DNA of 64,000 nucleotides from Aedes albopictus (GCF_035046485.1 NC_085138.1:16619329-16683328), one strand, 5' to 3'. Shown: positions 41,511 to 52,573, counted from the stretch's first letter. Program-made: numbers and translations. Notes: generated by a model from the sequence alone, not told the origin.

Positions 41511-42197
41511 TTTTTTATACTCCCCTTATATTTTGATATGTTTCACTGTGTTTCAACATAAGAATCTGTACATTACACAAGCACTTGCTCAAGGGATGGG
41601 TTTTTAGGTATAGTACCTTTGGTTATACTCATTCCACTATAGTAATATTAATACATAGATTAATACACACGTGCCCATCCACTTTTTCCCAAAAAAAAAC
41701 TTGCAGAAATCCCAACCTTTTTTGTGCACTGGCCTGTTCCTGAAATCGTGGTCGTGCGGCTAAGGTCACCAAGCCTTTAGTCGCATCGTGCTAAGGAGCG
41801 CGGGTTCGATTCCCGCCGCAGCTGTCAGAAAAAGTTTTCGGCTGTGCCACTGGGCGTTGCATGCTAGTCCGTTGTCTAGTGTCGTGCGTCCTTCAAAGAG
41901 CAAATAGCTCACTGGAAGCATTAAACGTGTCTGTGTCTTTTAATGACTTATTATTGTGTATAACACTGACAGATGAGACATTTGGTTTATTTGAGATTGG
42001 TTGCTTGTAAAAAATGATGCAAATAATTACTACAAAAACAACTAAAATCCGTCCCATACAATGTCAAATAACTTTTTTCTCCCATGATGAATATTTTTGG
42101 CCCCATAGCAACTTTTTCTTGTCTCAACTAGACCTTTCGAAAGAGCTATGGGTCATTGGTGTACATTCCGGGCCCAGATTCGCCCAGTCTCCTTTGT
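41511..42197. repeat. dispersed repeat A, second copy (inverted, carrying a SINE)
   Basis: Reverse complement of 32595-33127, in two blocks (41511-41747 and 41942-42197) separated by a tRNA-derived SINE. About 24 bp of the repeat at the junction are replaced by the SINE rather than duplicated. Confidence 0.75.
41748..41941 (+). mobile_element. tRNA-derived SINE
   Basis: Head with A-box-like TGCGGCTAAGGT and B-box GGTTCGATTCC, then a non-tRNA body. About 194 bp. No clean target duplication, because the insertion coincides with loss of about 24 bp of repeat A. Transcription would be by RNA polymerase III from the internal boxes, and movement would use a LINE enzyme. Confidence 0.6.
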
Positions 42198-42512
42198 ACT
42201 TTCAGAAAATGCTCCAAGAATTTCAATAAAGTTTTTTTCCTCAATTTTTTTTTTTTTCAAGAAAGTCCACCAAGGGTTTCCCGAGAAGTTTCTCAAGCAA
42301 ATTTTTAAGAGATGTCTCCTAGGATTCCTTCAAGAATTTCCCTGAGAGTTCGTCGGTTATTCCTCCAGAGACTCGGTCAAAAGTCCTTCCTTAAAATTCT
42401 GCAGGCATTTTACTAGAGATTGCATCAGATATTCTCCAATTTTTTTTTTAAGAAATTAATGTTAGAATTACTTCTGAAGTTCTTTATAGAATGTGTTTTT
42501 ATCTTGAGAGAT

Positions 42513-43086
42513 CTAATCTAATCTAATCTAATCTAATACCAACGCAGCCAGTACGAGAAAGCATCCTGGAAAGTAATCAGGTTAGATTAAGCCTAATTAC
42601 TTTTCTTGTCAATATTGAGACTTGTAGCATATCAGGAATATGATGCAAGTGTCAAAGCGGCCAGGCCTACTGCGTTGTATTTGCCGCAAAGATGATTCTT
42701 TGAATTGTCTCGAGTTAAAACAATAGTTTTCCGTCGAAGCAATTCTAGAATCTACAGGGGAGCAAGGATGCGTGGACATACCGTACCAAACGCTCCAATG
42801 GGTTAAAAATGGTCAAATGAATATATGAATGTGTAAATAATGTTATTAAATATGTTGATATGATGAATATTGGAAAGCTCTCACCCATCTGGTTTGTGCG
42901 GTCCGAAAGTAATAATCCAATCTTGAAACCATGCTCTTCGCGAGACTGCGAGACAGGACACTGAACTTCGTCAAAGTATGCTCGGTCAGCATTTTTTCAA
43001 ACACGTTTGTAACGAAAAAGGTTTTTGCGAAACACTACAAATGCATTGTGCTCCCGATGGGTACCACAATGTAGACAACTGCTAAA
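42513..43086 (-). mobile_element. short retroposon with (TTAGA)n tail and 25-bp target duplication
   Basis: The same 25 bp (AGAATGTG...TTGAGAGAT) flank the insert at 42488-42512 and 43087-43111. On the minus strand the 574-bp insert ends in five TTAGA repeats. A simple-repeat 3' tail with a long direct repeat indicates target-primed retrotransposition of a 5'-truncated LINE or a SINE. No readable protein. The parental family is not identified. Confidence 0.75.
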
Positions 43087-43735
43087 AGAATGTGTTTTTA
43101 TCTTGAGAGATTCCTTAAAAGTATTAGAAATTTCTTCAGCAATTTAAGCAAGGGATTTCTTCAAATGTTCTTACAGGGAGTTTTTCAAAAAAAAAACTTG
43201 TAAGAATTTATTTAAAAATCCTACGATTTGCTTCGGAAATTCTTCCGAGGGTTTCGCAAAAAAATCTCAAAAAAAATCCTTCAATTATTCTGGCAGAAAT
43301 TCCTACAATGACTCTTTTTAGAAATTGCTCTTCTGATTCCATCGGAAATATCTTCTGTAGTGTGTTAGAGATCCCTGCAGAATTTGTTCAGATATTCATC
43401 CTGGGGTTCTGCTTTGGAAGATCTTCCAAAAAGTGCACAAAAAGTACTTAAGAATTCTGTATGGTATCCCTGAACGAATTTCTGAAAAATCCTTGGAGGG
43501 TTGTTTCAAGAATTCCCTTATAAACTCCTAAATATGTTTGGAAATGCCAAGAAAGAACTCTTACAGGAGTTCTTGGACGAAAATTCGAAAATTTTTGAAG
43601 ACAACTGTTAAAAAATGTTTGCAGAAGTCACAGACATAAGTCCTTTTTTTTAATAAGTCCTGTGGAAGTTTCAATAATTTTCTGAGGGATCTCTGAAGGT
43701 TTTTCTAAAGAAATCGTTGGGAAGACTTCTGAAGG

Positions 43736-43872
43736 CAAGTCCGTGCAGAAGGGAGGGGTTTTGGAAGTTAAATCCCTCCCATTGCCTATGTTCTATACAT
43801 TAGGCGCCTCTCCGCCCTTTCCCAAAATAAGTAAAAACCCCTCCCTTGCCGCCTTTTCTGTGCACGGGCCTG
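43736..43872. mobile_element. hAT-like MITE, GGCCCGTGCAC family, copy 1
   Basis: 137 bp, left end CAAGTCCGTGCAGAAGG, right end inward CAGGCCCGTGCACAGAA, flanked by exact TCTGAAGG duplications (43728-43735, 43873-43880). The body shares GGGAGGGG and GGCGCCTA-type blocks with the copy at 49259. The 8-bp duplication and CAG ends fit hAT. Confidence 0.8.
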
Positions 43873-44697
43873 TCTGAAGGTACTTCTGAAGGAATTCTCA
43901 GGAATACTTCTTATACAGTTTCTGGAGGGCTTTACTGGATGAATTCTTTAGAGAACCACCGAAAAAAATAACAAAAAATGTATTTTTGAAGAGATCTTCC
44001 GAAGAACTGGAGAACTCTTCTTAAGAATTCATAGAAGAACAATATGGAACATGCTATGAAAAAGCTAAAGAATAGATTCTGGAGTAATTTCTGAAAAATC
44101 TGTTGAAAGAATCTTTGGAAAAAAAAACCTTGAGGGCAGGTCTGAATAAATCCAAAGCAATGCCTAGAGCAATACCTAAAAGAAATTATTGGAGAAACCC
44201 CTGGAGGAACTTTCAGTGGTACCTCCTGTGAATTTCTAGAAGATGTTCCAACAAAATGCCCGAGAAAATTCCTGAAGAAACCTTTGGAGAAATTCAAGAA
44301 ATAATTTCTGAATTTTTTAAGGAAAAAAAAATCGGAATTTTTATAGAAAATCCTAGGAAGAATTTCGGAAAGAATCTTCGAATCTTTGTGAAAAATGATT
44401 CCTCTGAAATTGCATCATTTGAAGAAACGTTTGGAGGAATTCCTGGAGAGATTCCATGAAGATTTTTTTGGAGAAATTCCAAAGAAAAACTTCCTATCAA
44501 TATTTCTAGAGGAATTTTCAGATTTTTTTTAGAAATTTGGAGCACTAGTCAGCTTTTTTCCTGCTTACTTTCCTAAACAACCACGAGAAACGGAAGGATG
44601 AACGAGGAGAGTAGAGCAATTTTGGGAAGAATTCCTGAGAAACCCTTGGACTAGCCTTAAAAAAATCATTTGAAAACAATCTTGAGAATTCTCTTAA

Positions 44698-45048
44698 GGC
44701 GAAACTGGAAGCAAATCCTCACTTTTTGGTTTTTGATTTTTTATTAAATAACGAAGCAATATTTTCAAAATCGGTTTTCGTGCACATGTAGAGTATGGAT
44801 CAGGGTATCTTCTGATTTTTTTACGCGGTAGAAAATGTTTTTCGTTTTTGCAGAAACCATTTTTGAACAAAACTTCACTTAAAAATGGTTTCTGCAAAAA
44901 CGAAAAACATTTTCTACCGCGTAAAAAATTCAGAAGATACCCTGATCCATACCCTACATGTGCACGAAAACCGATTTTAAAAATATTGCTTCGTTATTAA
45001 ATAAAAAATCAAAAACCAAAAAAATGAGAAAATGCTTCCAGTTTCGCC
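44698..45048. repeat. near-perfect palindromic element, copy 2
   Basis: 351 bp, almost completely self-complementary, starting GGCGAAACTGG and ending CCAGTTTCGCC, with TTAA on both sides (44694-44697, 45049-45052). Same family as 34917-35265. The two copies differ from each other, yet each keeps its own arms paired, for example CCACCAAGG-type bases in copy 1 and TACCGCGTA in copy 2. Confidence 0.85.
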
Positions 45049-45989
45049 TTAAGAAGTCGCAAGGAAAATTTCCGTAGGGAATTTCTGAAAAAATCTTTGC
45101 ATGAAACCCTGTAGATTTTTTTAAAAGAAATCTATTGGCAGGTTCTGCATTCTGCAGGGATACTAAGAGGAACGTTTAGATGAATTCTTGTTAGAAGCAT
45201 ACTGAGCAATCTTGCGAGACCCTTTTTACTTGAAAATTCTTGAACAATTTTGGTAACCCTCAAAGAACCCCCAAAGGAAAAGAATATGGGAAGTTCCATG
45301 AAAAATGCTAGGAAATAGATTCTGGAGTAATGTCTGCAGAAATTGTCAAGAGAATCTTTGGAAAAAAATCAGAAATTTTCTTGAAGAAGGAAGGTCTGAA
45401 TAAAACCAAAGCAATGCATGGAGGAATAACTGAAGGAATTATTGGAGACACCCCTGTACTAACTTTCAGTGGTACCTCCTGAGAATGTCTAGAAGAATTT
45501 CCAATCAAATGACCAAGAAAATCTCTGAATAAAGGGAGTAAAACCTGAAGAAACCCCTGGAGAAATTCAAGCAATAATTTCTGAAAATTTTGACAAAATA
45601 ATCTTAGTTTTCATAGGAAATCCTTAGAGGAATTTTGAAAGAATCTTGGAATATTTGTGAAAAAAAATATATATCTTCTGGAAATGCATCTTTCAAAGAA
45701 ATGTCAGGAGGAATTCAAAGAACAACTACTGGAAAAAAAAATCTTAAAATATTTCTGCAGGAATTTTGAAATCTCTGGGTTGCATTGAAGGCATGACGAA
45801 ACATTTAAGAAGCATTCACAAGATTGTACATATTGCTTCTCACGGGCAAGCAACAGAATATAGTATTATTTTTTTTTAAATTATTGTCAATCTCGTCATC
45901 CGTGAGAGAGTCGCAACATGAGTTCACAACGGAAAGAGAAAATGGTGCTAAGGAAACCTGCAGATGTAAAAAAAACGGAAAGTATCAGA

Positions 45990-46900
45990 TGCATGTCAAG
46001 AAGTGTTCCAGAGGGGTTCCAGAGGGGGCCTTAAAGGCGTTTAAAGAGCTTTTCAGGGGATCCTAGCAGGATCCATGGGGGCTCAATGGTGTCTCATGGG
46101 CGCTTCAGGTTGTCTCAAGGGTGTTCCACGGAGTCTCTGGGGTATTTAAGGGCTCTCAGAGGCGTTTCAGGGACCCACTGGGTTCATTGGAGGTCTCTGG
46201 GCGCTTCAGGAGATTTTTGGATCGTTACAGAGAGCCGTAGGGGCGTTTTAAAGGGTCTTAAAGGCACTTCAGGGAGACCTGGGGGACCAGAATAGTACTT
46301 GGAAGCCTCAGGAATATTTGATGGGGCTTCATGGGGTACCTGGAAGTCCCAAAGGTATTTCAGACGGTCTCGTGGGATTAAGGGGACTCTAGGGGGTTCC
46401 TGCGACACTTCATACTATTGAACTGCTTCTGAAATCCCCGTTATCCCTTTTGACATACCACTGAATACCCTTTAACTCATGCAACCCTTTCAGAAAAACA
46501 TTTGAAACCTACTCAAACGTCCTTGAAATGTCTTGTAACTTCCCTAAGCCTCCATTATCCCATAATATTGCCATTGAAATCTCCGAAATCAACTCGAAAT
46601 GCCCCTGAAACCTCTTGTAACGCCTTTAAAAGATTCCAAAAACACCCTGAAGCTCACTTAAAATCTCAAGGAACGCCCCTAAAACGTTTCTGAAATTCTC
46701 TAAAACTCTCTGAAATGTCTGTAGAATGCGTTGAATGGCTCCTGAGACCTGAATTGCCGATAGAGCCCCTTGAAACGTCCCTGAAACATCCGTTATGCTA
46801 TTAAAACGCCATAATCCCAGCGAAACCTGTCGAAACACCATCATGAAATGCCCCCGACAGCCCTATGAACCCCCTTTTTAAGCTTACTGATAATTTCCTG
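45990..46900. repeat. GC-richer decayed satellite with strand switch
   Basis: From about 45990 to 46410 the plus strand is G-rich (GGCGTTTCAGGG-like units). From about 46440 to 46900 it is C-rich (CCTGAAACGCCCC-like units), the reverse complement vocabulary. The change at about 46420 marks an inversion point of one repeat family. Apparent frames are compositional. Confidence 0.6.
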
Positions 46901-47492
46901 AAAACCCCCTTGGCCCTATCTTATATGCCCAGGAGCAAGAGATGTTGTCACGAACTAAGTTACCTCATTAAAGCTCTGACTTAATTTAGGCACAACATTC
47001 CCTCTTTTCATGCCCTGCGCCCCTCAGGCATAAAAAGAGGCCCCAGTGTACACGAAGTGCCACACATTCTCATAGGGTAGCGAACCACTTGGGCAGCGGC
47101 CGGTATTTTGGGAACTCTTCGCTATAAATCAGTCAATTCCAATCCAATTGAATTGAAATTTTGTACACGGCTAGATACTATACGTACCTCATCGCGTTCC
47201 AGAAATTGTGTCAATTAGTTCAGAATTTGCTGAGTTATAGCAGAAAAGTGCCCAAAATAGGACTCCTGACGAGATGGTTCCACTTCCCTATCCCTCATCT
47301 CCCTTAACCTTCCTAATGCATCACGTTGGAAACAGCTCGCTGACGTACTGCACTATTTGGGTTAAACTATGGACGTCATATTTAAATGACCTCTAGTAGT
47401 ATTGGATACTAATGCATTAATACATACAAACCACTTCCACTTGTTGAATAATGGCAGACAATTAAACGTTCCATAATAAATACAAAATTTCC
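46901..47492. other. non-coding DNA with one strong hairpin
   Basis: No gene recognised. At 47001-47040 CCTCTTTTCATGCC can pair with GGCATAAAAAGAGG around a 12-nt loop. The role is unknown. Confidence 0.4.
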
Positions 47493-48508
47493 CATAAATA
47501 ATTCGAAAAGTCCCAGTGAAGAAACAGGGGTGTAAGCAGTAATAAATAACAAAAGTTCCATAAACAAATAGAAAAATGCATAAATAAATCAAAAGTTTCC
47601 ATAAATAATTGATTTTTGAGCAATTAAAAACGTCAAAAATGCAATGAATAAGTCAACTGTTGCAATAAAAAAAGCCAATTTTCCCACCAAATAACTTCGA
47701 ATTTTCCATAAATAAATCCGATTTTTCCATAATAAATAAGTAAATTCACAATAAAAAAATATCGAAAAAGCAATAAAAAATTCAAAAAATGCAATAAAAA
47801 ATGACGAAATTACCCATGAAAAACAAATGCAGAAAAGTATGAGACAGTGAAATGCTGAATCGCACTTATATGTCTGAATCGACTGAAAAGCTTGCGTAAC
47901 TATGATTGCAATTTACCGAGCAATTGCTTGCTGTCCGAACTCGCTATCGCTCGTCGGACCTAAAAAAAAGGATAACATCCATGTTTGCATTATACCGGGC
48001 AAATTCTTGAATCTGTGGTTTGCCTAGAACCGAATCGATGCAGTTGCGGTGCATCGGATATCGGAAACTTCGGCGGCCTTCTGCCGCCTCAGTTCCTCAA
48101 TCATCTATGCGGCTTCGCCGCATGGTCTATGTAATTTTTGGCTGAAAATGCATTTACGTTTATTGCTCGTTTTTTGACATTTATTGATAATTTATTTTTT
48201 TGTTATTGCACTTTTTGAATTATTTATTGCTTTTTCGATATTTTTTTATTGTGAATTTTCTAATTTATTATGCAAAAATTGGATTTATTTATGGAAAATT
48301 CGAAGTTTTTTGGTGGGAAAATTGGCTTTTTTTATTGCAACAGTTGAATTATTCATTGCATTTTTGACGTTTTTAATTGCTCAAAAATCAATTATTTATG
48401 GAAACTTTTGATTTATTTATGCACTTTTCTGTTTGTTTATGGAACTTTTGTTATTTATTACTGCTTACACCCCTGTTTCTTCACTGGGACTTTTGGAATT
48501 ATTTATGA
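47493..48508. repeat. long inverted repeat element with ~300-bp arms
   Basis: The left arm (47493 to about 47790) and right arm (about 48205-48508) are near-perfect reverse complements made of CCATAAATAA-like units, each containing AAGAAACAGGGGTGTAAGCA. The 400-bp centre is different and GC-richer, with hairpins GGCGGC/GCCGCC (about 48072) and ATGCGGC/GCCGCAT (about 48106). No coding frame. Probably a fold-back transposon. Edge duplications were not identified. Confidence 0.75.
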
Positions 48509-48731
48509 CGAATGATCACTTTCTTATGAGTCGTTTATATTTTAGCCGTTGAATAATTCCCCAATCCTACCACACCTCTTACCGGAAACGGTATCACTTT
48601 CACCCATTGTGGAAAAGTGTGGCATGATTCACTCACTCTACCCAGCCAACCAGTGGTGCTTGACCGCTGTTCAACTCTGTCTGGCCACGGAGGCCGGTCG
48701 TTGTTGTTTCATAAATTCTATTATCCTTTTA
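48509..48731. other. non-coding DNA
   Basis: Nothing recognised apart from the A that precedes the Helitron insertion point. Confidence 0.3.
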
Positions 48732-48986
48732 TCTATATATATAAAAATGAAGTGGCATACGTGGGAATGCGCATAACTTGCGAACGGAAGGTCTGAATTG
48801 GGTTGTCTTAGTTTTGTGCTGTTAGTTTTCACCCAAGGAAGGTTTATGAGGCATAAAACATGGACAAATTAAGAGTTTTTGAAAAACGATTTTTCATATG
48901 TTTTGACCGGGGACTTGGGTCTTAACTAGAAACTTGAAACGTCAAAAAACACAGTAGGCAAGACAAAGTTTGCCGGGTACAGCTAG
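48732..48986 (+). mobile_element. short non-autonomous Helitron
   Basis: Starts TCTATATATATAAAAATGAA and ends GCCGGGTACAGCTAG, inserted between A (48731) and T (48987) with no target duplication, as known for Helitrons. A hairpin GGCAA...TTGCC lies about 10 bp before the CTAG end, the expected position. At 255 bp it has no Rep/helicase and would depend on a full-length element. Confidence 0.8.
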
Positions 48987-49258
48987 TTTATTTTAATTAT
49001 CATTGGTTCCGGTTCGTCTCAAGCCTCCTCACGTCCACTCTGGTTCCGTGGTTAAAAGCATTCTTCGTTGCTGGTTTCGATACCCGGATCGGTTCTCGTC
49101 TGCCAGAAGGGAGACGAGACGTGATCCAAGTAGTGGAAAAGCCACTTTGGTCATGGTGAATCTTGATAAACGTGAGAGTGCTGACTCCGGGAAGAGTCGG
49201 TCGCCTGTGGCACAGCAGTTAAGAGCCCTGGTCGGAAAAAATGCGGTACTGGGTGCAT
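48987..49258. other. non-coding DNA, possibly repeat-derived
   Basis: Contains a B-box-like GGTTTCGATACCC at about 49072, so it may be a decayed tRNA-related SINE. No gene. Confidence 0.3.
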
Positions 49259-49399
49259 CAGGCCCGTGCACAGAAGTGGCGCCAAGGGAGGGGTTTTCCC
49301 CGATTTTGGCAAAAGGCGGAGGGGCGCCTAGTGTATTAAGCGTCGGTAATGGGGAGGGTTTAACACCCAAAACCCCCCCCCCCCTTGTGCACGGGCTTG
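49259..49399. mobile_element. hAT-like MITE, GGCCCGTGCAC family, copy 2
   Basis: 141 bp, left end CAGGCCCGTGCACAGAAG, right end inward CAAGCCCGTGCACAAGGG, flanked by exact GGGTGCAT duplications (49251-49258, 49400-49407). Same family as 43736-43872. A C run of 12 lies near 49373-49384. Open frames crossing it are not genes. Confidence 0.85.
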
Positions 49400-49904
49400 G
49401 GGTGCATACACAAACTCCCAGTCGCTCTTACTTAGTTTAGGTCGGTGCTGTGGTTTTCCACTTTCCTCGTATTCTATCGGAAAAACATCACGTTTTTATC
49501 GGAAAATAATAAAATTGATGTCTAGTATCGATGGACGGTGGGTGGCTTTTTCCTGTGCTTGATTCTGGGAAAAATGTGGTCAAAGAGGGGTTTCTGTGAT
49601 TGATAGAGAGTATATGCAATACGTCGAGAGAAAAATGCATTCCCAAGAAAAAGCTGGATTCACTAAGTTTATTCTTAAACTTAAAAAAATAAAAAAAAAC
49701 AAGAAATGGTAAAATATTGCAATAAGGATTAAATTCATAAAGTTTAAGAAATTTTTCTTGCTTAAAGCCCAACAGACCAATCTTAACATAATGCGAATCT
49801 ATTTTCAGATAACTGTTGTAATCGTTATTTGAAGGTTCCCATTATTTTTTTTTTCAAAACTGTTCAATAGGACCACACTGAAAGCACAAGTCAAACAGGC
49901 ATAT
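49400..49904. other. AT-rich non-coding DNA
   Basis: No coding region or element recognised. It ends in the left copy of the SINE target duplication. Confidence 0.35.
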
Positions 49905-50183
49905 CCTCCTCTTCTTGGCGTAACGTCCTCACTGGGACAAAGCCTGCTTCTCAGCTTAGTGTTCTATGAGCACTTCCACAGTTATTAACTGAGAGCTTCC
50001 TCTGCCAATGACCATTTTGCATGTGTATATCGTGTGGCAGGCACGAAGATACTCTATGCCCAAGGAAGTCAAGGAAATTTCCTTTACGAAAAGATCCTGG
50101 ACCGACCGGGAATCGAACCCGTCATCCTCAGCATGGTCATGCTGAATACCCGTGCGTTTACCGCCTCGGCTATATGGGCCCTT
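49905..50183 (-). mobile_element. Feilai-like tRNA-derived SINE
   Basis: Minus strand: a tRNA-like head with A-box TAGCCGAGGCGG and B-box GGTTCGATTCC, a conserved body, and an AAGAAGAGGAGGA 3' tail. Flanked by an exact 12-bp duplication AAACAGGCATAT (49893-49904, 50184-50195). Head, body and AAGA-type tail resemble the abundant Feilai SINE of Aedes; the name is from memory of the family, not a search. Non-coding; transcribed by RNA polymerase III and moved by a LINE enzyme. Confidence 0.8.
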
Positions 50184-50195
50184 AAACAGGCATAT

Positions 50196-50884
50196 ACAAA
50201 CCTCCAATCTTAAAATATTTTGTTTCATTCTAAATACCTCCCACCAACCCTTGTTCTTATTCTCGAAAAGCCGAAATTCACTATGCTACCCAAAGCCCCT
50301 CACCAAAGAACGAACTTTGGCTCAAATCAACGCGATGTCAAAAAGTCAAACCGCAAGAAACAGCCGGCCCCAGCTGGTTCTCTGGTTAGCCTCCATAGTT
50401 CTCCGGTCGGCCAGCCAGCTGTCCATATTGCCACGAGCTGGGATTTTTTTTCCGGGCGCTTGGTCCAAGTCCTCCCTCCACACCGCAGTCAGTGCCACAG
50501 CGGCAGCAGCCAGCGTTTGGACTCTGCTTGGTGATTTTTTATTTTTGCATTTTACCGTCGCTCGTGGTGGGAGCGGCGAATGTTTGAACTTGGAACTTGA
50601 ACGGGCCGTGCGAGGAACGGGACGATGGTGGGCCCGGAAGGAGGTGGGAAACTTTTAAATTATATAGAAAATAACCACAGCAGCTGACGGGTAGGCAGTC
50701 GCTTGCCGGCAGCCAGTCAGATTTGTGTGGAGCATGTATAGGAATCAGTGCGGCCGAAGCCGAGGAATTGAGGATACGAGGAATTTAATTTCGAGCAATA
50801 GGAGCAACTCTCGGCTAGAGGAGCAGTCAGGGATGAAACTTTGGTATAATAATTGTGGAAGATCTTGTTTAAGCTAAAATAGTC
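50196..50884. other. non-repetitive, GC-richer block, no gene recognised
   Basis: The 50250-50650 stretch is less AT-rich than its surroundings and has open frames of 100-170 codons in two plus frames, but no motif and no convincing start context. It could be a 5' UTR or promoter region of a host gene, or retrotransposon UTR. Confidence 0.3.
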
Positions 50885-51480
50885 TTGGAGGAACGGATGG
50901 AAAGTATATTGCGTTCCATCTACAAAAAGGGCGACAAGTTGGATTGCGGGAACTATCACGCTATCACACTACTGAGCGCTACAAGATACTCTCTCAAATT
51001 GTATGCAGTAGTCTTTCACCGATTGCAAGAGAGTTCGTGGGACAATATTAGGCTCTTTTCATGGATGAACGCGTTGCAATGGATCAGAGGTTCACCATCC
51101 GCCAGGTGTTCCAGAAATGCCGCGAATACAACGTGCCCACACATCACACGTATAATATAATCGATAGGGATCAGCTACGGTAGATTATGCACGAATACGG
51201 ATTCCCGGATAAACTGATACGAATGATCAATGCGACGATGAATCGAGTGATGTGCGTAGTTCGAGTATCAGGGACACTCTCAAGTCCTTTCGAATCTCGG
51301 AGTGGGTCTTTCGTGCTTGCTATTTATTATTGCTTTAGAAGGTGTAATAAGGATAGCGGGGATAAACACTAATGGAACGATTTTAACGAAGTCCGTTCAG
51401 CTGCTTGGTTTCGCTGATTATATTGATATAATAGCTTGCAAATTTGATACGATGGTGGAAACGTACACTGTGGCGCAGAA
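50885..51480 (+). pseudogene. RTE-like reverse transcriptase fragment (copy C)
   Basis: Closely parallels 54775-55500 of RTE copy B: I-Y-K-K-G-D-K-L-D-C-G-N-Y (50918), Y-G-F-P-D-K-L-I-R (51193), V-M-C-V-V-R-V-S-G-T-L-S-S-P-F-E-S, and the active site F-A-D-Y-I-D-I (51410), where the second Asp is lost. Truncated at both ends with frameshifts. Dead. Confidence 0.8.
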
Positions 51481-52114
51481 TTGATCGAACAAACGCTGAT
51501 TTTCATATAAAATGGCCAAGTTTGAGATGCTGTAACTAAGGTTTGCTTCGATGGATTGAGCTCAATTTTTGACACGGAACCACTAATATGCTGAATTTTA
51601 CGTTTACCAAGAACAAAATGTTTTCGTTGACAGGTTTGGCGTGACAAGGCGTTGAAAAATGCGGAAAAGTCTTCGGACAGCGGCATGCATATAAATCAAA
51701 TGGGTACCGCTGTTCGATCATTTTTGCACATTTATCAACGCTTTATCACGCCCAGGCCTGTGAACGCAAAAAATTTGTTCTTTGTAAACGTAAAATTCAA
51801 CATTTTGTCGAACTGAGTATTGAAATGATGTCTGTATGTGTGTATGTATGTATGTATGCCTGTTCGTAAAAAAGATCACTCACATTGAGGGCACTTTCCA
51901 TTGGTCGGTTTTTCAAATTTTGACATGAATCGAACCAGAATTTTATCCCATTATTTGCTATTGAAAATTGTCGGGATCGGTCAAGGCGTTCCGGAGTTAT
52001 GGCCATTTTGATGATTCGAACTAGCACCGGTGGAACTGGCCAGGTCATGCGACACATCAAACTGCACCGTTTTCAGTTAGTTTTTAGTTTATTCAAGATG
52101 GCGGATCAAAATTT
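51481..52114. repeat. dispersed repeat with TATG microsatellite
   Basis: Non-coding. A GTATGTATG run lies at about 51834-51860. It appears to lead into the 144-bp tandem array and is probably part of the same repeat family. Confidence 0.4.
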
Positions 52115-52572
52115 AAGATGGCGGCTGTTAAATAGAGTTTTAGGATCTAAATCCATGATATATGGGATATATTTGGAATGTCGAAGAAATCTGGACTCCA
52201 AAAATGGCGACCAGAATATCGAAGATGGTGTAAAATCTAAGGTAACTGCTCAAAAGACAGGATGACGGCTGTTTAATGGAATGTTAGACCCTAAAACCAT
52301 GCAATATGGGTATATTTGGTATTGCAAAAAGTTCAGAGTCCAGAAATAACGACCAGAATATCCAAAATGGCAGTCCAAAATCCATTATGGTGCTCCAAAT
52401 TCAAGATGGTGGCTGTTTAGTGATTTTCTAGACCCTAAAATCCATGCAATATGTGTATATTTGATATGGGGGAGAAGTCTGGACTCTAAAACTGGTAAGC
52501 AGAATATCCAGGACGGTGGTCTTAAATCTAAGATAAATCATTCAATACATATTACCCATATGGGTATATTTG
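52115..52572. repeat. 144-bp tandem repeat, about three units
   Basis: The word GGCTGTT recurs at 52123, 52267 and 52411, exactly 144 bp apart. Each unit carries AAGATGGCGG-type, GGGTATATTTGG-type and GACCAGAATATC-type blocks. The third unit is cut by the MITE-like end at 52574. Confidence 0.7.
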
Positions 52573-52573
52573 A

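Larger units (their letters stand above)
42198..45985. repeat. decayed GAATTCC-type repeat hosting several insertions
   Basis: Low-complexity background, pyrimidine-rich on plus to about 43400 and then purine-rich. It is interrupted by a retroposon (42513-43086), a hAT-like MITE (43736-43872) and a palindromic element (44698-45048). Frames of 60-120 codons on both strands are compositional. From about 45800 the DNA is less repetitive, but no gene is recognised. Confidence 0.6.

Noticed and set aside
49003..49440. 145-codon plus frame and 113-codon minus frame
   Set aside because: They span a defined hAT-like MITE (49259-49399) and non-coding flanks; no motif.
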